A stretch of DNA of 64,000 nt from Bradyrhizobium jicamae (GTDB lineage: Bacteria > Pseudomonadota > Alphaproteobacteria > Rhizobiales > Xanthobacteraceae): contig NZ_JAFCKQ010000006.1 in assembly GCF_018130215.1 (NCBI RefSeq), forward strand, positions 62,001 to 126,000. The letters run 5' to 3'. Position 1 is the first letter of the stretch, and each line of letters begins with the position of its first letter. The position numbers and the translations under genes are program-made. Shown here piece after piece: positions 51,549 to 60,238 of this stretch. The notes beneath the pieces were generated by a model. The model was not told the DNA's origin and searched no databases. It saw nothing but the letters and a program-made list of their open reading frames with translations.

Positions 51549-52643
51549 ATGTCGACGGACGACAAGAAGACGGCGATGAATCGCCGCACCTTGCTGCGCG
51601 CAGGCGCCGCCGCGGCGTTCGTGGCGCCCATCGGAGCGTTTGGCGCGCAGGCCTTCGCACCGCCCATGATTGCGCCCGCAATCGACCTCTCGGAATTCCC
51701 GATCTGCAAGACGGCATCCGATGCGCCGCCGCTGACGGGCGCTCCGCGCAAGCTGAAACTGTCGTGGAATGCAGGCGCGGTCTGCCTCGCGCCGCTGCCG
51801 GTCGCAATCGACTACGGCTTCTTCCACAGGCAGAACCTCGACGTCGAGTTGGTCAACTACTCCGGTTCGACTGACCAATTGCTGGAGGCGATCGCCACCG
51901 GCAAGAGCGACGCCGGGCTCGGAATGGCGCTGCGCTGGCTGAAGCCGCTGGAGCAGGGCTTTGACGTCAAGATCGCGGCCGGCACCCATGGCGGCTGCAT
52001 GCGGGTGCTGACCCGCGAATGGTCCGGCGTCGACAAGCTCGCCGACCTCAAGGGCAAGATCGTTGCGGTCGGCGACCTCGCCGGACCCGACAAGAACTTC
52101 TTCTCGATCCAGCTTTCCAAGCTGGGCATCGATCCAGTCAGGGATGTCGACTGGCGCGCCTATCCGGGCAATCTGCTCAACGTCGCAGTCGAGAAGGGCG
52201 AGGTGCAGGCCTTCCTGTCGTCGGATCCGCTGGCCTATCTCTGGCTCAAGGATGTCAAGTACAAGGAGGTCGCCTCCAACCTCGATGGCGAATATCGCGA
52301 CAAGAGCTGCTGCATCGTGGGCCTGCGCGGCAGCCTGGTGCGGGAGGAGCCGCAGGTCGCGCGCGCCATCACGCAGGCGCTGCTCGATGCGGCGATGTTC
52401 ACCTCGCAGAACCCGGAAAAGGCCGCGAAATCGTTCCAGCCCTACGCGCCGAAGGCGGCAAGCCTCGCCGACCTCGAGGCGATGGCGCGCTACCACACTC
52501 ATCACCATCACCCCACCGGCGAGGTGCTCAAGCGCGAGCTGAAGGCCTATGCCGACGACCTCAAGACGGTCGCGGTGTTCAAGCAGAGTACCGATACAAC
52601 GAAATTCGCGGAGCGGATCTATGTCGACGTATTCAGTGTCTGA
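51549..52643 (+). CDS. ABC substrate-binding protein, sulfonate/nitrate type (Tat signal)
   Basis: A 364-aa protein. MNRRTLLRAGAAAAFVAPIG is a twin-arginine signal (NRRTLLR). The mature domain opens with LKLSWNAGAVCLAPLPVAID and GFFHRQNLDVELVNYSGSTD, the NrtA/SsuA/TauA-type pattern; EAIATGKSDAGLGMALRWLK and DLKGKIVAVGDLAGPDKNFF follow. Near residue 317 lies RYHTHHHHPTGEV, a run of five histidines around one Thr that could bind a metal. AGGAG stands six bases before ATG 51549. First gene of a six-gene rightward unit; the permease gene overlaps its end. Confidence 0.9.
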   Translation: MSTDDKKTAMNRRTLLRAGAAAAFVAPIGAFGAQAFAPPMIAPAIDLSEFPICKTASDAPPLTGAPRKLKLSWNAGAVCLAPLPVAIDYGFFHRQNLDVELVNYSGSTDQLLEAIATGKSDAGLGMALRWLKPLEQGFDVKIAAGTHGGCMRVLTREWSGVDKLADLKGKIVAVGDLAGPDKNFFSIQLSKLGIDPVRDVDWRAYPGNLLNVAVEKGEVQAFLSSDPLAYLWLKDVKYKEVASNLDGEYRDKSCCIVGLRGSLVREEPQVARAITQALLDAAMFTSQNPEKAAKSFQPYAPKAASLADLEAMARYHTHHHHPTGEVLKRELKAYADDLKTVAVFKQSTDTTKFAERIYVDVFSV

Positions 52644-53634
52644 CTCGACGGCGGCCGCGCCACGCGCCGCGGTGGCGTTCGCAAATCCCTCGGGCAGCTA
52701 TGGCGTCGGCCTCGCGGCAAGCCTCGCCTGGCTTGCCTTCGGGCTGTCATGCCTCGCTTGGCCCGATGTCGGTGATTGGTCGCGGACGGACTCGCTCGGT
52801 ATCGGAGCCATCGTCATCGCCGCCTGCGTGCTGTTCGGCACCTTCGGCGCCGACTATCTCGGCGGCGCGGGCGAAGGTCTGCGCAAGCGTGCGCCCTGGC
52901 TCGTCGCGCTCGGAGCGCTCTTCACGTTGTGGGAAGTCGCGACCGCAAAGTTCGCCTGGCTGCCGCTGCCGTTCTTCCCGCCGCCGCAGGCGATCCTCGA
53001 GGTCTACACCGACGATTTGCCGAAGCTGCTCGACAGCGTGTTCGCATCGATCAAGCTACAGCTCGGCGGCTACCTGATCGGGGCCGCCGTCGGCTTCCTG
53101 ACCGGCGTTTCGATCGGCTGGTCGCAGAAGGTAGGTTACTGGGTGCACCCGGTGCTGCGCTTCATCGGACCGCTGCCGGCGACCGCCTGGCTGCCGATCG
53201 CCTTCTTCACCTTCCCGTCGAGCTGGAGCGCATCGACTTTCCTGATCGCGCTCGCCACCGGCTTTCCGGTGACGGTTCTGACCTGGTCGGGCGTTGCAAG
53301 CGTGAGCAGCGCCTATTACGACGTCGCGCGCACGCTGGGGGCAAAACCCTCGTTCCTGGTTCTGAAGGTCGCGATTCCGGCGGCGTTGCCGCATGTGTTC
53401 GTCGGCCTGTTCATGGGGCTCGGCTCATCCTTTGCCGTGCTCGTCGTTGCAGAGATGATCGGCGTCAAGGCGGGGCTCGGCTGGTATCTGCAATGGGCGC
53501 AGGGCTGGGCGGCCTATGCCAACATGTATGCCGCGCTGATCGTGATGTCGCTGCTCTGCTCGGGCGCGATTACGCTGCTGTTCCGCACCCGCGACCGTCT
53601 CCTGGTCTGGCAGAAGGGCGTCGTCAAATGGTAA
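52621..53634 (+). CDS. ABC transporter permease, sulfonate/nitrate type (SsuC-like)
   Basis: A 337-aa inner-membrane protein. Two extra N-terminal helices (VGLAASLAWLAFGLSCLAWP, LGIGAIVIAACVLFGTFGAD) precede the core, where LPFFPPPQAILEVY and the EAA-type loop VARTLGAKPSFLVLKVAIPA identify the SsuC/TauC group. FVGLFMGLGSSFAVLVVAEM is a later helix. ATG 52621 overlaps the binding-protein gene by 23 bases. The N-terminal extension makes it longer than typical SsuC (about 260 aa). Confidence 0.92.
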   Translation: MSTYSVSDSTAAAPRAAVAFANPSGSYGVGLAASLAWLAFGLSCLAWPDVGDWSRTDSLGIGAIVIAACVLFGTFGADYLGGAGEGLRKRAPWLVALGALFTLWEVATAKFAWLPLPFFPPPQAILEVYTDDLPKLLDSVFASIKLQLGGYLIGAAVGFLTGVSIGWSQKVGYWVHPVLRFIGPLPATAWLPIAFFTFPSSWSASTFLIALATGFPVTVLTWSGVASVSSAYYDVARTLGAKPSFLVLKVAIPAALPHVFVGLFMGLGSSFAVLVVAEMIGVKAGLGWYLQWAQGWAAYANMYAALIVMSLLCSGAITLLFRTRDRLLVWQKGVVKW

Positions 53635-54425
53635 CGCAGGCAACGACCGAGGCGATCGTCTATCCTGCCGTCGGCGCCGAGCTCGATATCGAGGGCGTCA
53701 GCCATGCCTTCGACATCGACGGCGCCACGCTTCCGGTGCTCGACAATGTGAATCTCGCGATCGCGCCGGGCGAGTTCGTCGCGCTGCTCGGTCCATCCGG
53801 CTGCGGCAAGTCGACCTTGCTGCGGCTTGTCGCCGGGCTGGAGAAGCCGCGCGGCGGTACGTTGCGCGAGGATGAGATCCGCATCACGGGTCCGCATCCG
53901 TCGCGCGTCGTCGTGTTCCAGGATCCGACGCTGTTTCCGTGGCGCACGGTATGGGACAATGTTGCGCTCGGGCTGGAGGCTCAGGGCATTCTCAAGACGC
54001 AGCGGCATCGGGTCGATGCGGTGATCGATCTGGTCGGGCTGACGTCGTTCCGCAACGCCTATCCGCATCAACTCTCCGGCGGCATGGCGCAACGCGTGGC
54101 GCTGGCGCGAGCGCTGGTGAACGATCCGAAGATCCTGGTGCTCGACGAGCCGCTCGGCAAACTCGACTCGCTGACCCGGATCGCGATGCAGTCGGAGCTG
54201 ACAGCCCTATGGCAGCGCAAGGGCTTCAGCACGCTGCTCGTCACCCACGACGTCGAGGAGGCGCTGGTGCTCGCCAATCGCGTCATTGTGCTCTCCGACC
54301 GCCCGGCCAGGATCAAGGCCGACATTGCTGTCGCACGGCCCTATCCGCGGCACCGTGGCGATCCCTATCTTGCGGAGCTCCGCAAGCAGATCCTCGGCCT
54401 GCTCGGACTGGAGGCGACATGGTGA
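53628..54425 (+). CDS. ABC transporter ATPase, sulfonate/nitrate type (SsuB-like)
   Basis: A 265-aa ATPase with all motifs: Walker A LLGPSGCGKSTLLRLVAGLE, Q loop VVVFQDPTLFPWRTVWDNVA, signature HQLSGGMAQRVALARALVND, Walker B ILVLDEPLGKLDSLTRI and switch His LLVTHDVEEALVLANRV. FPWRTVWDNV is typical of the SsuB/TauB/NrtD group. ATG 53628 overlaps the permease stop. With the permease and one or both binding proteins it makes a complete importer. Confidence 0.94.
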   Translation: MVTQATTEAIVYPAVGAELDIEGVSHAFDIDGATLPVLDNVNLAIAPGEFVALLGPSGCGKSTLLRLVAGLEKPRGGTLREDEIRITGPHPSRVVVFQDPTLFPWRTVWDNVALGLEAQGILKTQRHRVDAVIDLVGLTSFRNAYPHQLSGGMAQRVALARALVNDPKILVLDEPLGKLDSLTRIAMQSELTALWQRKGFSTLLVTHDVEEALVLANRVIVLSDRPARIKADIAVARPYPRHRGDPYLAELRKQILGLLGLEATW

Positions 54426-55591
54426 CGACGGCAATCAAGGAGCGGCCGCAGGTGAGCGAGCCTGCTTATATCGCGCGCGCCTTGCAGCTCGCCGATGTGT
54501 TTGTCGCGCGTGCGCCCGCGCACGACCGCGACGCCAGCTTCCCGTTCGAGAATTTCGCCGACCTGTCGCGCGAAGGCCTGCTGGCGCTGACCGTGCCGGC
54601 GGCGCTCGGCGGGTTGGGGACGGGGGCGCGCGATGCCGCGCGGGTGCTCGGCATCATCGGCAAGGCCGACCCGTCGACCGCGCTGGTGCTGTCGATGCAT
54701 TACATCCAGCATCTGGTGATGGCGCGAAGTGCGCGCTGGCCCGGGCGTCTGGCGCGCAAGCTCGCAAGGGAGACGGTCGAGGGCGTGGCGCTGGTCAACG
54801 CGCTCCGCGTCGAGCCCGAGCTCGGCTCGCCCGCGCGCGGCGGCCTGCCTGCCACGATCGCGCGGCGAACCGAAACCGGCTGGCGGCTCACCGGCCGCAA
54901 GATCTATTCGACCGGCGCGCCGATCCTGAAATGGTACGCGGTCTGGGCCAGGACGGATGAGGCCGAGACCCGCGTCGGGTTGTTTCTGGTCCCGGCCGGG
55001 CTGCCGGGCACTGCGATCATCGAGACCTGGGATCATCTCGGCCTGCGTGCCAGCGGCAGCCATACCGTGGTGTTTGAGGACGTGGTGTTTCCGCTGGACT
55101 ACGAGATCGATGTTCGCAAGCCGGACGACTGGAAGGTTCCGGATTTCACCCAGGGAACCGTGCATGCGATCTTTGTCGCCGCGATCTATGACGGCATCGC
55201 CCGCGCGGCGCGCGACTGGCTGGTTACATTCCTGAAGCAGCGGGTACCAGCCAACCTCGGCGCGCCGCTGGCGACATTGCCGCGTGTCCAGGAGGTGGTC
55301 GGCCACATTGAGGCGCGGCTCGCCGTCAATGCCCGGCTGATCGACAGCTTCGCGTCCGATTTCGACGACGGCTTCCAGCTGACCGCGATCGAGTCTAACA
55401 TCATCAAGCTGACGGTGACAAACAATGCCGTCAAAGCGGTGGAGGATGCCTTGTCGCTGGCCAGCAATCACGGTCTGTCGCGAACCAATCCGCTGGAACG
55501 GCACTATCGCGATGTGCTGTGCGGCCGGGTTCACACCCCCCAGGACGATGCCACCCGTATCTCCGCCGGACGTCTCGCGCTGGGCGTCTGA
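54419..55591 (+). CDS. Acyl-CoA dehydrogenase-like flavoprotein (SfnB/DszC-like)
   Basis: A 390-aa protein of the acyl-CoA dehydrogenase fold. FADLSREGLLALTVPAALGG near residue 45, the mid-domain GWRLTGRKIYSTGAPILKWY and LGLRASGSHTVVFEDVVFPL, and the C-terminal helical bundle. In sulfur clusters such proteins act as flavin-dependent monooxygenases or desulfurisation accessories (SfnB, DszC type) rather than as fatty-acid enzymes. ATG 54419 overlaps the ATPase stop (ATGGTGA), so translation is coupled. The substrate is unknown but presumably a sulfonate, sulfone or organosulfur compound. Confidence 0.88.
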   Translation: MVTTAIKERPQVSEPAYIARALQLADVFVARAPAHDRDASFPFENFADLSREGLLALTVPAALGGLGTGARDAARVLGIIGKADPSTALVLSMHYIQHLVMARSARWPGRLARKLARETVEGVALVNALRVEPELGSPARGGLPATIARRTETGWRLTGRKIYSTGAPILKWYAVWARTDEAETRVGLFLVPAGLPGTAIIETWDHLGLRASGSHTVVFEDVVFPLDYEIDVRKPDDWKVPDFTQGTVHAIFVAAIYDGIARAARDWLVTFLKQRVPANLGAPLATLPRVQEVVGHIEARLAVNARLIDSFASDFDDGFQLTAIESNIIKLTVTNNAVKAVEDALSLASNHGLSRTNPLERHYRDVLCGRVHTPQDDATRISAGRLALGV

Positions 55592-55624
55592 AAACAACAG
55601 CCAACGAAAATCGGAGTTCTCATC

Positions 55625-56719
55625 ATGCCGGTCGAGTTCATCGGCTTCATCACCAACAACAATGCCTCCGAGACCATCGTCAGGTCAGGCCCGGTGCTCG
55701 ATCCGCCTTACATCGAGACGGTTGCCAAGGCGCATGAGCTTGCTGGCTTTGACCGCGCGCTGCTGGCGTTCCACTCCACCACGCCCGATGCGCTGCAGGT
55801 CGCCCAGCATGTGCTGACCATCACCAAGACGCTGAAGGTGATGATCGCGCAGCGCCCGGGTTTCACCGCGCCGACGCTTCTGGCGCGCCAGCTTGCGACG
55901 CTCGACCAGTTCTATGGCGGGCGCGTCTCGCTCCACGTCATCACCGGCGGCAATGCCATCGAGCTGCGCCAGGACGGCAACACGCTCGACGACAAGGATG
56001 AGCGCTACGCCCGCACCAACGAATTCCTCGATGTGGTGAAGCTGGAATGGACCAGCGAGAAGCCGTTCAACTACAGCGGCAAGTACTACAATGTCGAGAA
56101 CGGCTTCTCCCAGGTGAAGCCGCTGCAGAAGGGTGGGATCTACACATTCGTCGGCGGCGGCTCGGATGCCGCGATCGAGGTCGCGGGCAAGCACGCCGAC
56201 ACCTTCGCGCTGTGGGGCGAATCCTATGCGCAGGTGCGCGATGTCACCACGCGCGTGCGTGCGGCCGCCGCCAGATGCGGCCGGCCGACGCCGCGTTTCA
56301 GCCTCTCGGTTCGTCCGATCCTCGCCGAAACCGAGGAGAAGGCGTGGAAGAAGGCCGATGCGATCCTGGAGCGCGCCACCGCGCTGCAGGACCAGACCGG
56401 TTACCGCCGGCCCAATCACGCGACCGACGGTGCCAAGCGGCTGCTGGCCCTTGCCGACCAGGGCGCACGCATCGACAAGCGGCTGTGGACCGAGGTCGCC
56501 AAGCTCACCGGCGCAAACAGCAACACCACCGCGCTGGTCGGGACGCCCGAGCAGGTCGCCGAGGTGTTCGGCGACTATTACGATCTCGGTGTCAGCCACT
56601 TCCTGATCCGCGGCTTCGATCCGCTGGTCGACGCCATCGACTATGGCCGCGCGCTGATTCCGCTGACGCGCAACCTGATCGCTGCACGCGACGAGCAGCG
56701 GGGCATTGCCGCGGAGTGA
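55625..56719 (+). CDS. FMNH2-dependent alkanesulfonate monooxygenase-like (SsuD family)
   Basis: A 364-aa luciferase-like TIM-barrel protein. VEFIGFITNNNASETIVRSG at the start, LKVMIAQRPGFTAPTLLARQ and GGRVSLHVITGGNAIELRQD in the middle, then ALVGTPEQVAEVFGDYYDLG at the end match the SsuD group, which releases sulfite from alkanesulfonates with reduced flavin. A flavin reductase (SsuE) is not in the window. It lies 33 bases after the dehydrogenase-like gene with GGAG upstream and ends the sulfur unit. Confidence 0.92.
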   Translation: MPVEFIGFITNNNASETIVRSGPVLDPPYIETVAKAHELAGFDRALLAFHSTTPDALQVAQHVLTITKTLKVMIAQRPGFTAPTLLARQLATLDQFYGGRVSLHVITGGNAIELRQDGNTLDDKDERYARTNEFLDVVKLEWTSEKPFNYSGKYYNVENGFSQVKPLQKGGIYTFVGGGSDAAIEVAGKHADTFALWGESYAQVRDVTTRVRAAAARCGRPTPRFSLSVRPILAETEEKAWKKADAILERATALQDQTGYRRPNHATDGAKRLLALADQGARIDKRLWTEVAKLTGANSNTTALVGTPEQVAEVFGDYYDLGVSHFLIRGFDPLVDAIDYGRALIPLTRNLIAARDEQRGIAAE

Positions 56720-57068
56720 TCCGTCTCGTCGTCGCACCGGCGCTGGCGCTAGCCGGTATCGATATCGCAGCCGTGCAGACGGTCCTGCGCGTCGGGCTGT
56801 AAGCTGAGTAGGTCACCGCATAGGCGTTCGCTCCCTCTCCCGCTTGCGGGGGGGGGGGAAGCAGGCTCGCGGTTGGATTGTTCGAGGCAGCCGCTAACGA
56901 AACCGTGATCCCGAAGATATTCGTTCGTTGCGCGATCCCCACCCGGCAAGGATTTTCCCCAACTAGTGCCTGCGGGAACCACAACGTTGCTATTTTCGCC
57001 AAGCCCTTGCCGGCTCTTCCCGCGCCGCCAAGATCAAAACAACGAACAATCGAGTCCGGGAGATCACC
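56720..57068. other. Intergenic region with GC-rich repeat and G11 tract
   Basis: 349 bases between the sulfur cluster and the CmcJ-like gene. No gene seen. It contains a rhizobial hairpin repeat (CCCTCTCCCGCTTGCGGG, 56832-56850), directly followed by more G to make a run of eleven (56848-56858). The last 100 bases hold the leader of the next gene, with GGGAG before its GTG start. Confidence 0.6.
56832..56859. repeat. GC-rich hairpin repeat with long G tract
   Basis: Same family as 46538-46563 and 57920-57991: a C-rich arm, TTGC-type loop, then G-rich arm. The right arm has expanded to eleven consecutive G, which is prone to slippage and to miscalled length. Confidence 0.65.
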
Positions 57069-57914
57069 GTGGGCCTTCAACAAACTCGTATCGAGTCGCT
57101 GCCGTTCGTTACCGCTGAACTCAACTATCTCGCGCCGACGCCGGGCAAGCCCCGGACCTATGCCTTCGATCCGCCGCCCGGCGAACCGAAATCAACCGCG
57201 CTGCCTGAGCCGCACAACGTTCCGATCTTCGACGGCCGCCTGATCGCGGACCACTTCTCGCTCGATCGCGAGGGCTTTGCGCTGGTCAGGCATCCGACCG
57301 TGATGAAGGACTTCTACGACGACAAGGAACTGCGCAGCGTGTACTACCCGGCCGTCGAAGCCTTCCTGAAAGCAACGCTGAAGGCCGACCGTGTCGTCAT
57401 CTTCGATCACACCGTGCGCAAGCGCGTCGACGGTGCCGCCGATGTCAGAGGTGCCGGGCCGCGTCAGCCTGCCACTCGTGTCCATGTCGACCAGACCGAC
57501 GTCTCCGGCCGCAACCGCGTGTTCGAGCATCTGCCCGACGAGGCCGAGGAGCTTGTGAAGGGCCGCGTCCAAGTGATCAATCTGTGGCGCCCGATCCGCG
57601 GTCCGCTGCGCGATTCACCGCTTGCGATGGCCGACGGAACCACAGTGGCATCAGAGGACCTGATTGCCTCCGACCTGATCTATCCGAACCGCAGCGGCGA
57701 GACCTATTCGGTGAAGTACAACCCGAACCACCGCTGGTTCTATATTCCGGAGATGACGCCGGACGAGGCGATCCTGCTGAAATGCTACGACTCAGCGACC
57801 GACGGCCGCACCCGCTTCGGGCCGCACACCGCCTTCGTCGATCCGACCACGCCCGCGGATGCTGCCCCGCGGGAAAGCATTGAGCTCCGCACGTTGGTGT
57901 TTCACAAACAGTAA
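57069..57914 (+). CDS. CmcJ/NvfI family oxidoreductase-like protein
   Basis: A 281-aa protein. RKRVDGAADVRGAGPRQPAT then RVHVDQTDVSG carries the typical His-Asp segment, and VINLWRPIRGPLRDSPLAMA, GETYSVKYNPNHRWFYIPEM and RTRFGPHTAFVDPTTPADAA mark the CmcJ/NvfI group, whose members include the cephamycin 7-alpha-hydroxylation protein CmcJ and the NvfI-type oxygenases. Some members use non-heme iron and 2-oxoglutarate; in this protein HVDQTD could supply ligands. The start is GTG 57069 with GGGAG six bases upstream. The gene is alone, and its role is unknown. Confidence 0.85.
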   Translation: MGLQQTRIESLPFVTAELNYLAPTPGKPRTYAFDPPPGEPKSTALPEPHNVPIFDGRLIADHFSLDREGFALVRHPTVMKDFYDDKELRSVYYPAVEAFLKATLKADRVVIFDHTVRKRVDGAADVRGAGPRQPATRVHVDQTDVSGRNRVFEHLPDEAEELVKGRVQVINLWRPIRGPLRDSPLAMADGTTVASEDLIASDLIYPNRSGETYSVKYNPNHRWFYIPEMTPDEAILLKCYDSATDGRTRFGPHTAFVDPTTPADAAPRESIELRTLVFHKQ

Positions 57915-57919
57915 AGTGG

Positions 57920-57991
57920 TCTCGCCCCGCTTGCGGGGGGAACTCGGATCACATCGCAAGATGCGATCCGGGTGAGGGGGGTAGGTCTCAC
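57920..57991. repeat. Compound rhizobial intergenic repeat
   Basis: A nested element: CTCGCCCCGCTTGCGGGG, then GGATCACATC-GCAA-GATGCGATCC (one mismatch) at about 57947-57970, then GGGTGAGGGGGG. The same blocks occur next to many Bradyrhizobium genes (from memory). It lies 5 bases after the CmcJ-like stop and may also act as a transcription barrier. Confidence 0.75.
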
Positions 57992-58126
57992 CATGCCCGT
58001 AACTCGCGGAAGCTGCCCCTCGCCCGCCCCTTTCCCCTTGAAGAACGGGCAGTGGGCGTAACTGGTTGGCACTAACTCCCCAATAATGTTACGCCGTCCG
58101 AAAAGCGCTCGGGAAAGAGGCGATTC

Positions 58127-59371
58127 GTGGACGGCGTGGTGGCGACTGAAGAGGCAGGCATCGGTTTCCGCGCACTGGTTCTTGCGCTTCTGGCAATGGC
58201 CTGCGGCCATATGCTGTCGACCCTGCTGCGGACCATCCCGGCGATCAGCCTCGATCTGATGGCGCATGATTTCGGCACCTCGCCTCAGGCGCTCGCGAGC
58301 CTCACCTCGATCTACCACTTCTCCTTTGCCGCCTCACAGGTGCCGGTCGGCGCCGCGATGGACCGCTTCGGCGTGCGTCCGGTGTCGCTGAGCCTGCTCG
58401 CCGGAACCGTGATCGGAACGCTGGTCTCGGCGCTCGCGATCGGGCCTGCGACCTTCGTGCTCGGACAATTTCTGCTCGGAGTCGCCACCTCGGGCATGCT
58501 GATGTGCCCGATGACGCTCGCGGCCAAGCAGATGTCGGCGGCGAAGTTCGGCCTGTGGTCCGGCATGATCCTCTCGATCGGCAATATCGGCATGCTGCTG
58601 TCGTCGAGCCCGCTGGCCTTCGTGGTCGATCAGTTCGGCTGGCGTGCCGGCTTCTGGTTATCGGCCGGCTTCGGCATCGCGGTGCTGATCGCGGTGTTCT
58701 TGCTGGTGCCGCGGCAGCCGGCGGCACATGCCGACGATTCCTCGCCGCTGCACCAGATGGTCGAGGTGCTGCGGCTCGGCCTGTCGCGCGGGCTGCGCGG
58801 CCTGATCGCGCTGTCGCTGGTCTCGCTCGGCGCCTCGCTGGCGCTGCGTGGCCTCTGGGGCGGGCCATGGCTGATGGACGTGAAGGCGCTGAGCCGCATC
58901 GAGGCCGGCAATGTGCTCGGCCTGTTCACGCTGGCGATGATCGTGGGGCCGATCTGCATCGGCGCGTTCGACCGCAGGTTCGGGCATCGCCGCACCGTGG
59001 TCGCGGCCGCGCATGCGCTTGCCGCGCTCCTGCTTGCGCTGATGGCGGCGGGCGCGCCGCATTTTCCGGTCTCGAAACTCGTCGGTGTCGCGGTGATGCC
59101 GTCGCAATATGATCTGGTGCTGCTGATCCTGATCGGCTTCGTCACCTCGGCACAGCCGCTGCTCTTCGGCATGACCCGGCAGCTCGTCGACGCCCAGAAC
59201 ACCGGCAAGGCGCTGTCGGCGGTCAACCTTGCCTTCTTCCTCGGCGCAGCCCTTATGCAGTCGACCACCGCCGGCGTCGCGGCACTGTTCGGCTTGCCCG
59301 CAGTGTTGTTGTTCATGGCCGGCGCGCTGGTGATCGGGACGGCGCTGTTCCTAATCTATACGCGCGCCTAG
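58127..59371 (+). CDS. MFS transporter
   Basis: A 414-aa protein with 12 membrane helices. Family marks: LALLAMACGHMLSTLLRTIP in helix 1, the loop 2-3 motif AAMDRFGVRPVSLSLLAGTV, and GPICIGAFDRRFGHRRTVVA at loop 8-9. It is a proton- or substrate-driven carrier; the cargo is unknown. The start is GTG 58127 with AGAGG six bases upstream. Its stop TAG (59369-59371) lies inside the left arm of the palindromic element that separates it from the convergent anti-sigma gene. Confidence 0.92.
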   Translation: MDGVVATEEAGIGFRALVLALLAMACGHMLSTLLRTIPAISLDLMAHDFGTSPQALASLTSIYHFSFAASQVPVGAAMDRFGVRPVSLSLLAGTVIGTLVSALAIGPATFVLGQFLLGVATSGMLMCPMTLAAKQMSAAKFGLWSGMILSIGNIGMLLSSSPLAFVVDQFGWRAGFWLSAGFGIAVLIAVFLLVPRQPAAHADDSSPLHQMVEVLRLGLSRGLRGLIALSLVSLGASLALRGLWGGPWLMDVKALSRIEAGNVLGLFTLAMIVGPICIGAFDRRFGHRRTVVAAAHALAALLLALMAAGAPHFPVSKLVGVAVMPSQYDLVLLILIGFVTSAQPLLFGMTRQLVDAQNTGKALSAVNLAFFLGAALMQSTTAGVAALFGLPAVLLFMAGALVIGTALFLIYTRA

Positions 59372-59474
59372 AGCGTTTTCGAGCGAAGTGGATACCGGTT
59401 CGCGTGAAGAAAACGCGTCAAAACAAGAATCTAGGGCTTCGGTTCTGATTCAATCAGAACCGAAAATGCTCTAG
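59368..59474. repeat. Complete rhizobial palindromic element, supplies both stop codons
   Basis: A 107-base element bounded by CTAGAGCGTTTTCG (59368-59381) and CGAAAATGCTCTAG (59461-59474), 13 of 14 bases inverted-complementary. Inside are GCGTTTTC/GAAAACGC (59373-59380 and 59409-59416) and a perfect 13-bp stem TTCGGTTCTGATT-C-AATCAGAACCGAA (59438-59464). It fills the gap between convergent genes, and the terminal CTAG gives the TAG stop of each. The inner stem could end transcription in both directions. Confidence 0.85.
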
Positions 59475-60238
59475 ATCGACCGCGCCTGCTTGCGGACCTC
59501 GTTGGCGAGCGGTCTCAGGGATTCCGCTGCGCCATGCCCGACGAGGCTGTAGCCCATGCCGCCGTCGGCCCAGGAGAAGCCGCCGACGTCGCCGCCCGCA
59601 AGCGGCGCCATCGGTGCGTTCTGGTCCGATGTCATCGGGCGCGTCAGCACAACGAGTCGCTCGCCATGGTCGTCGTCATACATGAACATGGCCGCCGGAC
59701 CGTGCGCCGTCGGCACCACCCGTCCGCCCATGAGACGGTATCCTGACTTTGACAGGTCCGGAAGCTTGACCGGCTGACGCAACTGGCTGGAGACCCACTG
59801 CACGAGTTCGGTGCTGTCGCGCAACTCGACCGGCCGGATGTGATCGGAGGCGTACACCCGGTAGGATTCGCTTGCTTCCTGGGCAAGCGCGGTAAGCCCG
59901 CTCGTCGAGACCTGTGTCGCGCCACGGATCACCCATCCGCTGAGGCCGCCGATCGAGAGCAGCAGCATCGCCGCGATCGCCCAGCGAAATGCTGGCGGGC
60001 GAGGGCGGCGCTGGCTCTCAATGATCCTGGCAAGATTGAGCTGCGGTGGCAGCGGCTCCTCGGCGATTGGCAACAGCGCCGACCGCAACAGGTCGCGCTG
60101 GTCGGAAAACGCAGCGATACGTTTGGCCACGTCGGAATGTTTTTCCAGATAGGCGACGACCTCGGCTTCGCGTTCGGGCTCGAGCGCCCGGTCGACATAG
60201 GCGTGCAGATCGTCTTCAGTGATGGGGCGATTGCTCAT
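59471..60238 (-). CDS. Membrane-anchored anti-sigma factor
   Basis: A 255-aa protein. The N-terminal anti-sigma domain (TEDDLHAYVDRALEPEREAE, VVAYLEKHSDVAKRIAAFSD) has no Cys, so it is a zinc-free type. One membrane helix (WAIAAMLLLSIGGLSGWVIR) lies near residue 90. The periplasmic part has GPAAMFMYDDDHGERLVVLT and GGFSWADGGMGYSLVGH. It should hold the sigma factor at the membrane until a periplasmic signal releases it. ATG 60238 overlaps the sigma stop (ATGA). The signal is unknown; redox or copper stress is suggested by the operon. Confidence 0.9.
   Translation of the reverse strand: MSNRPITEDDLHAYVDRALEPEREAEVVAYLEKHSDVAKRIAAFSDQRDLLRSALLPIAEEPLPPQLNLARIIESQRRPRPPAFRWAIAAMLLLSIGGLSGWVIRGATQVSTSGLTALAQEASESYRVYASDHIRPVELRDSTELVQWVSSQLRQPVKLPDLSKSGYRLMGGRVVPTAHGPAAMFMYDDDHGERLVVLTRPMTSDQNAPMAPLAGGDVGGFSWADGGMGYSLVGHGAAESLRPLANEVRKQARSI

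Noticed and set aside
52490-52515. His run read as a vector-derived tag
   Set aside because: It lies inside the chain of a native-looking binding protein, uses mixed CAC/CAT codons and is followed by normal sequence.
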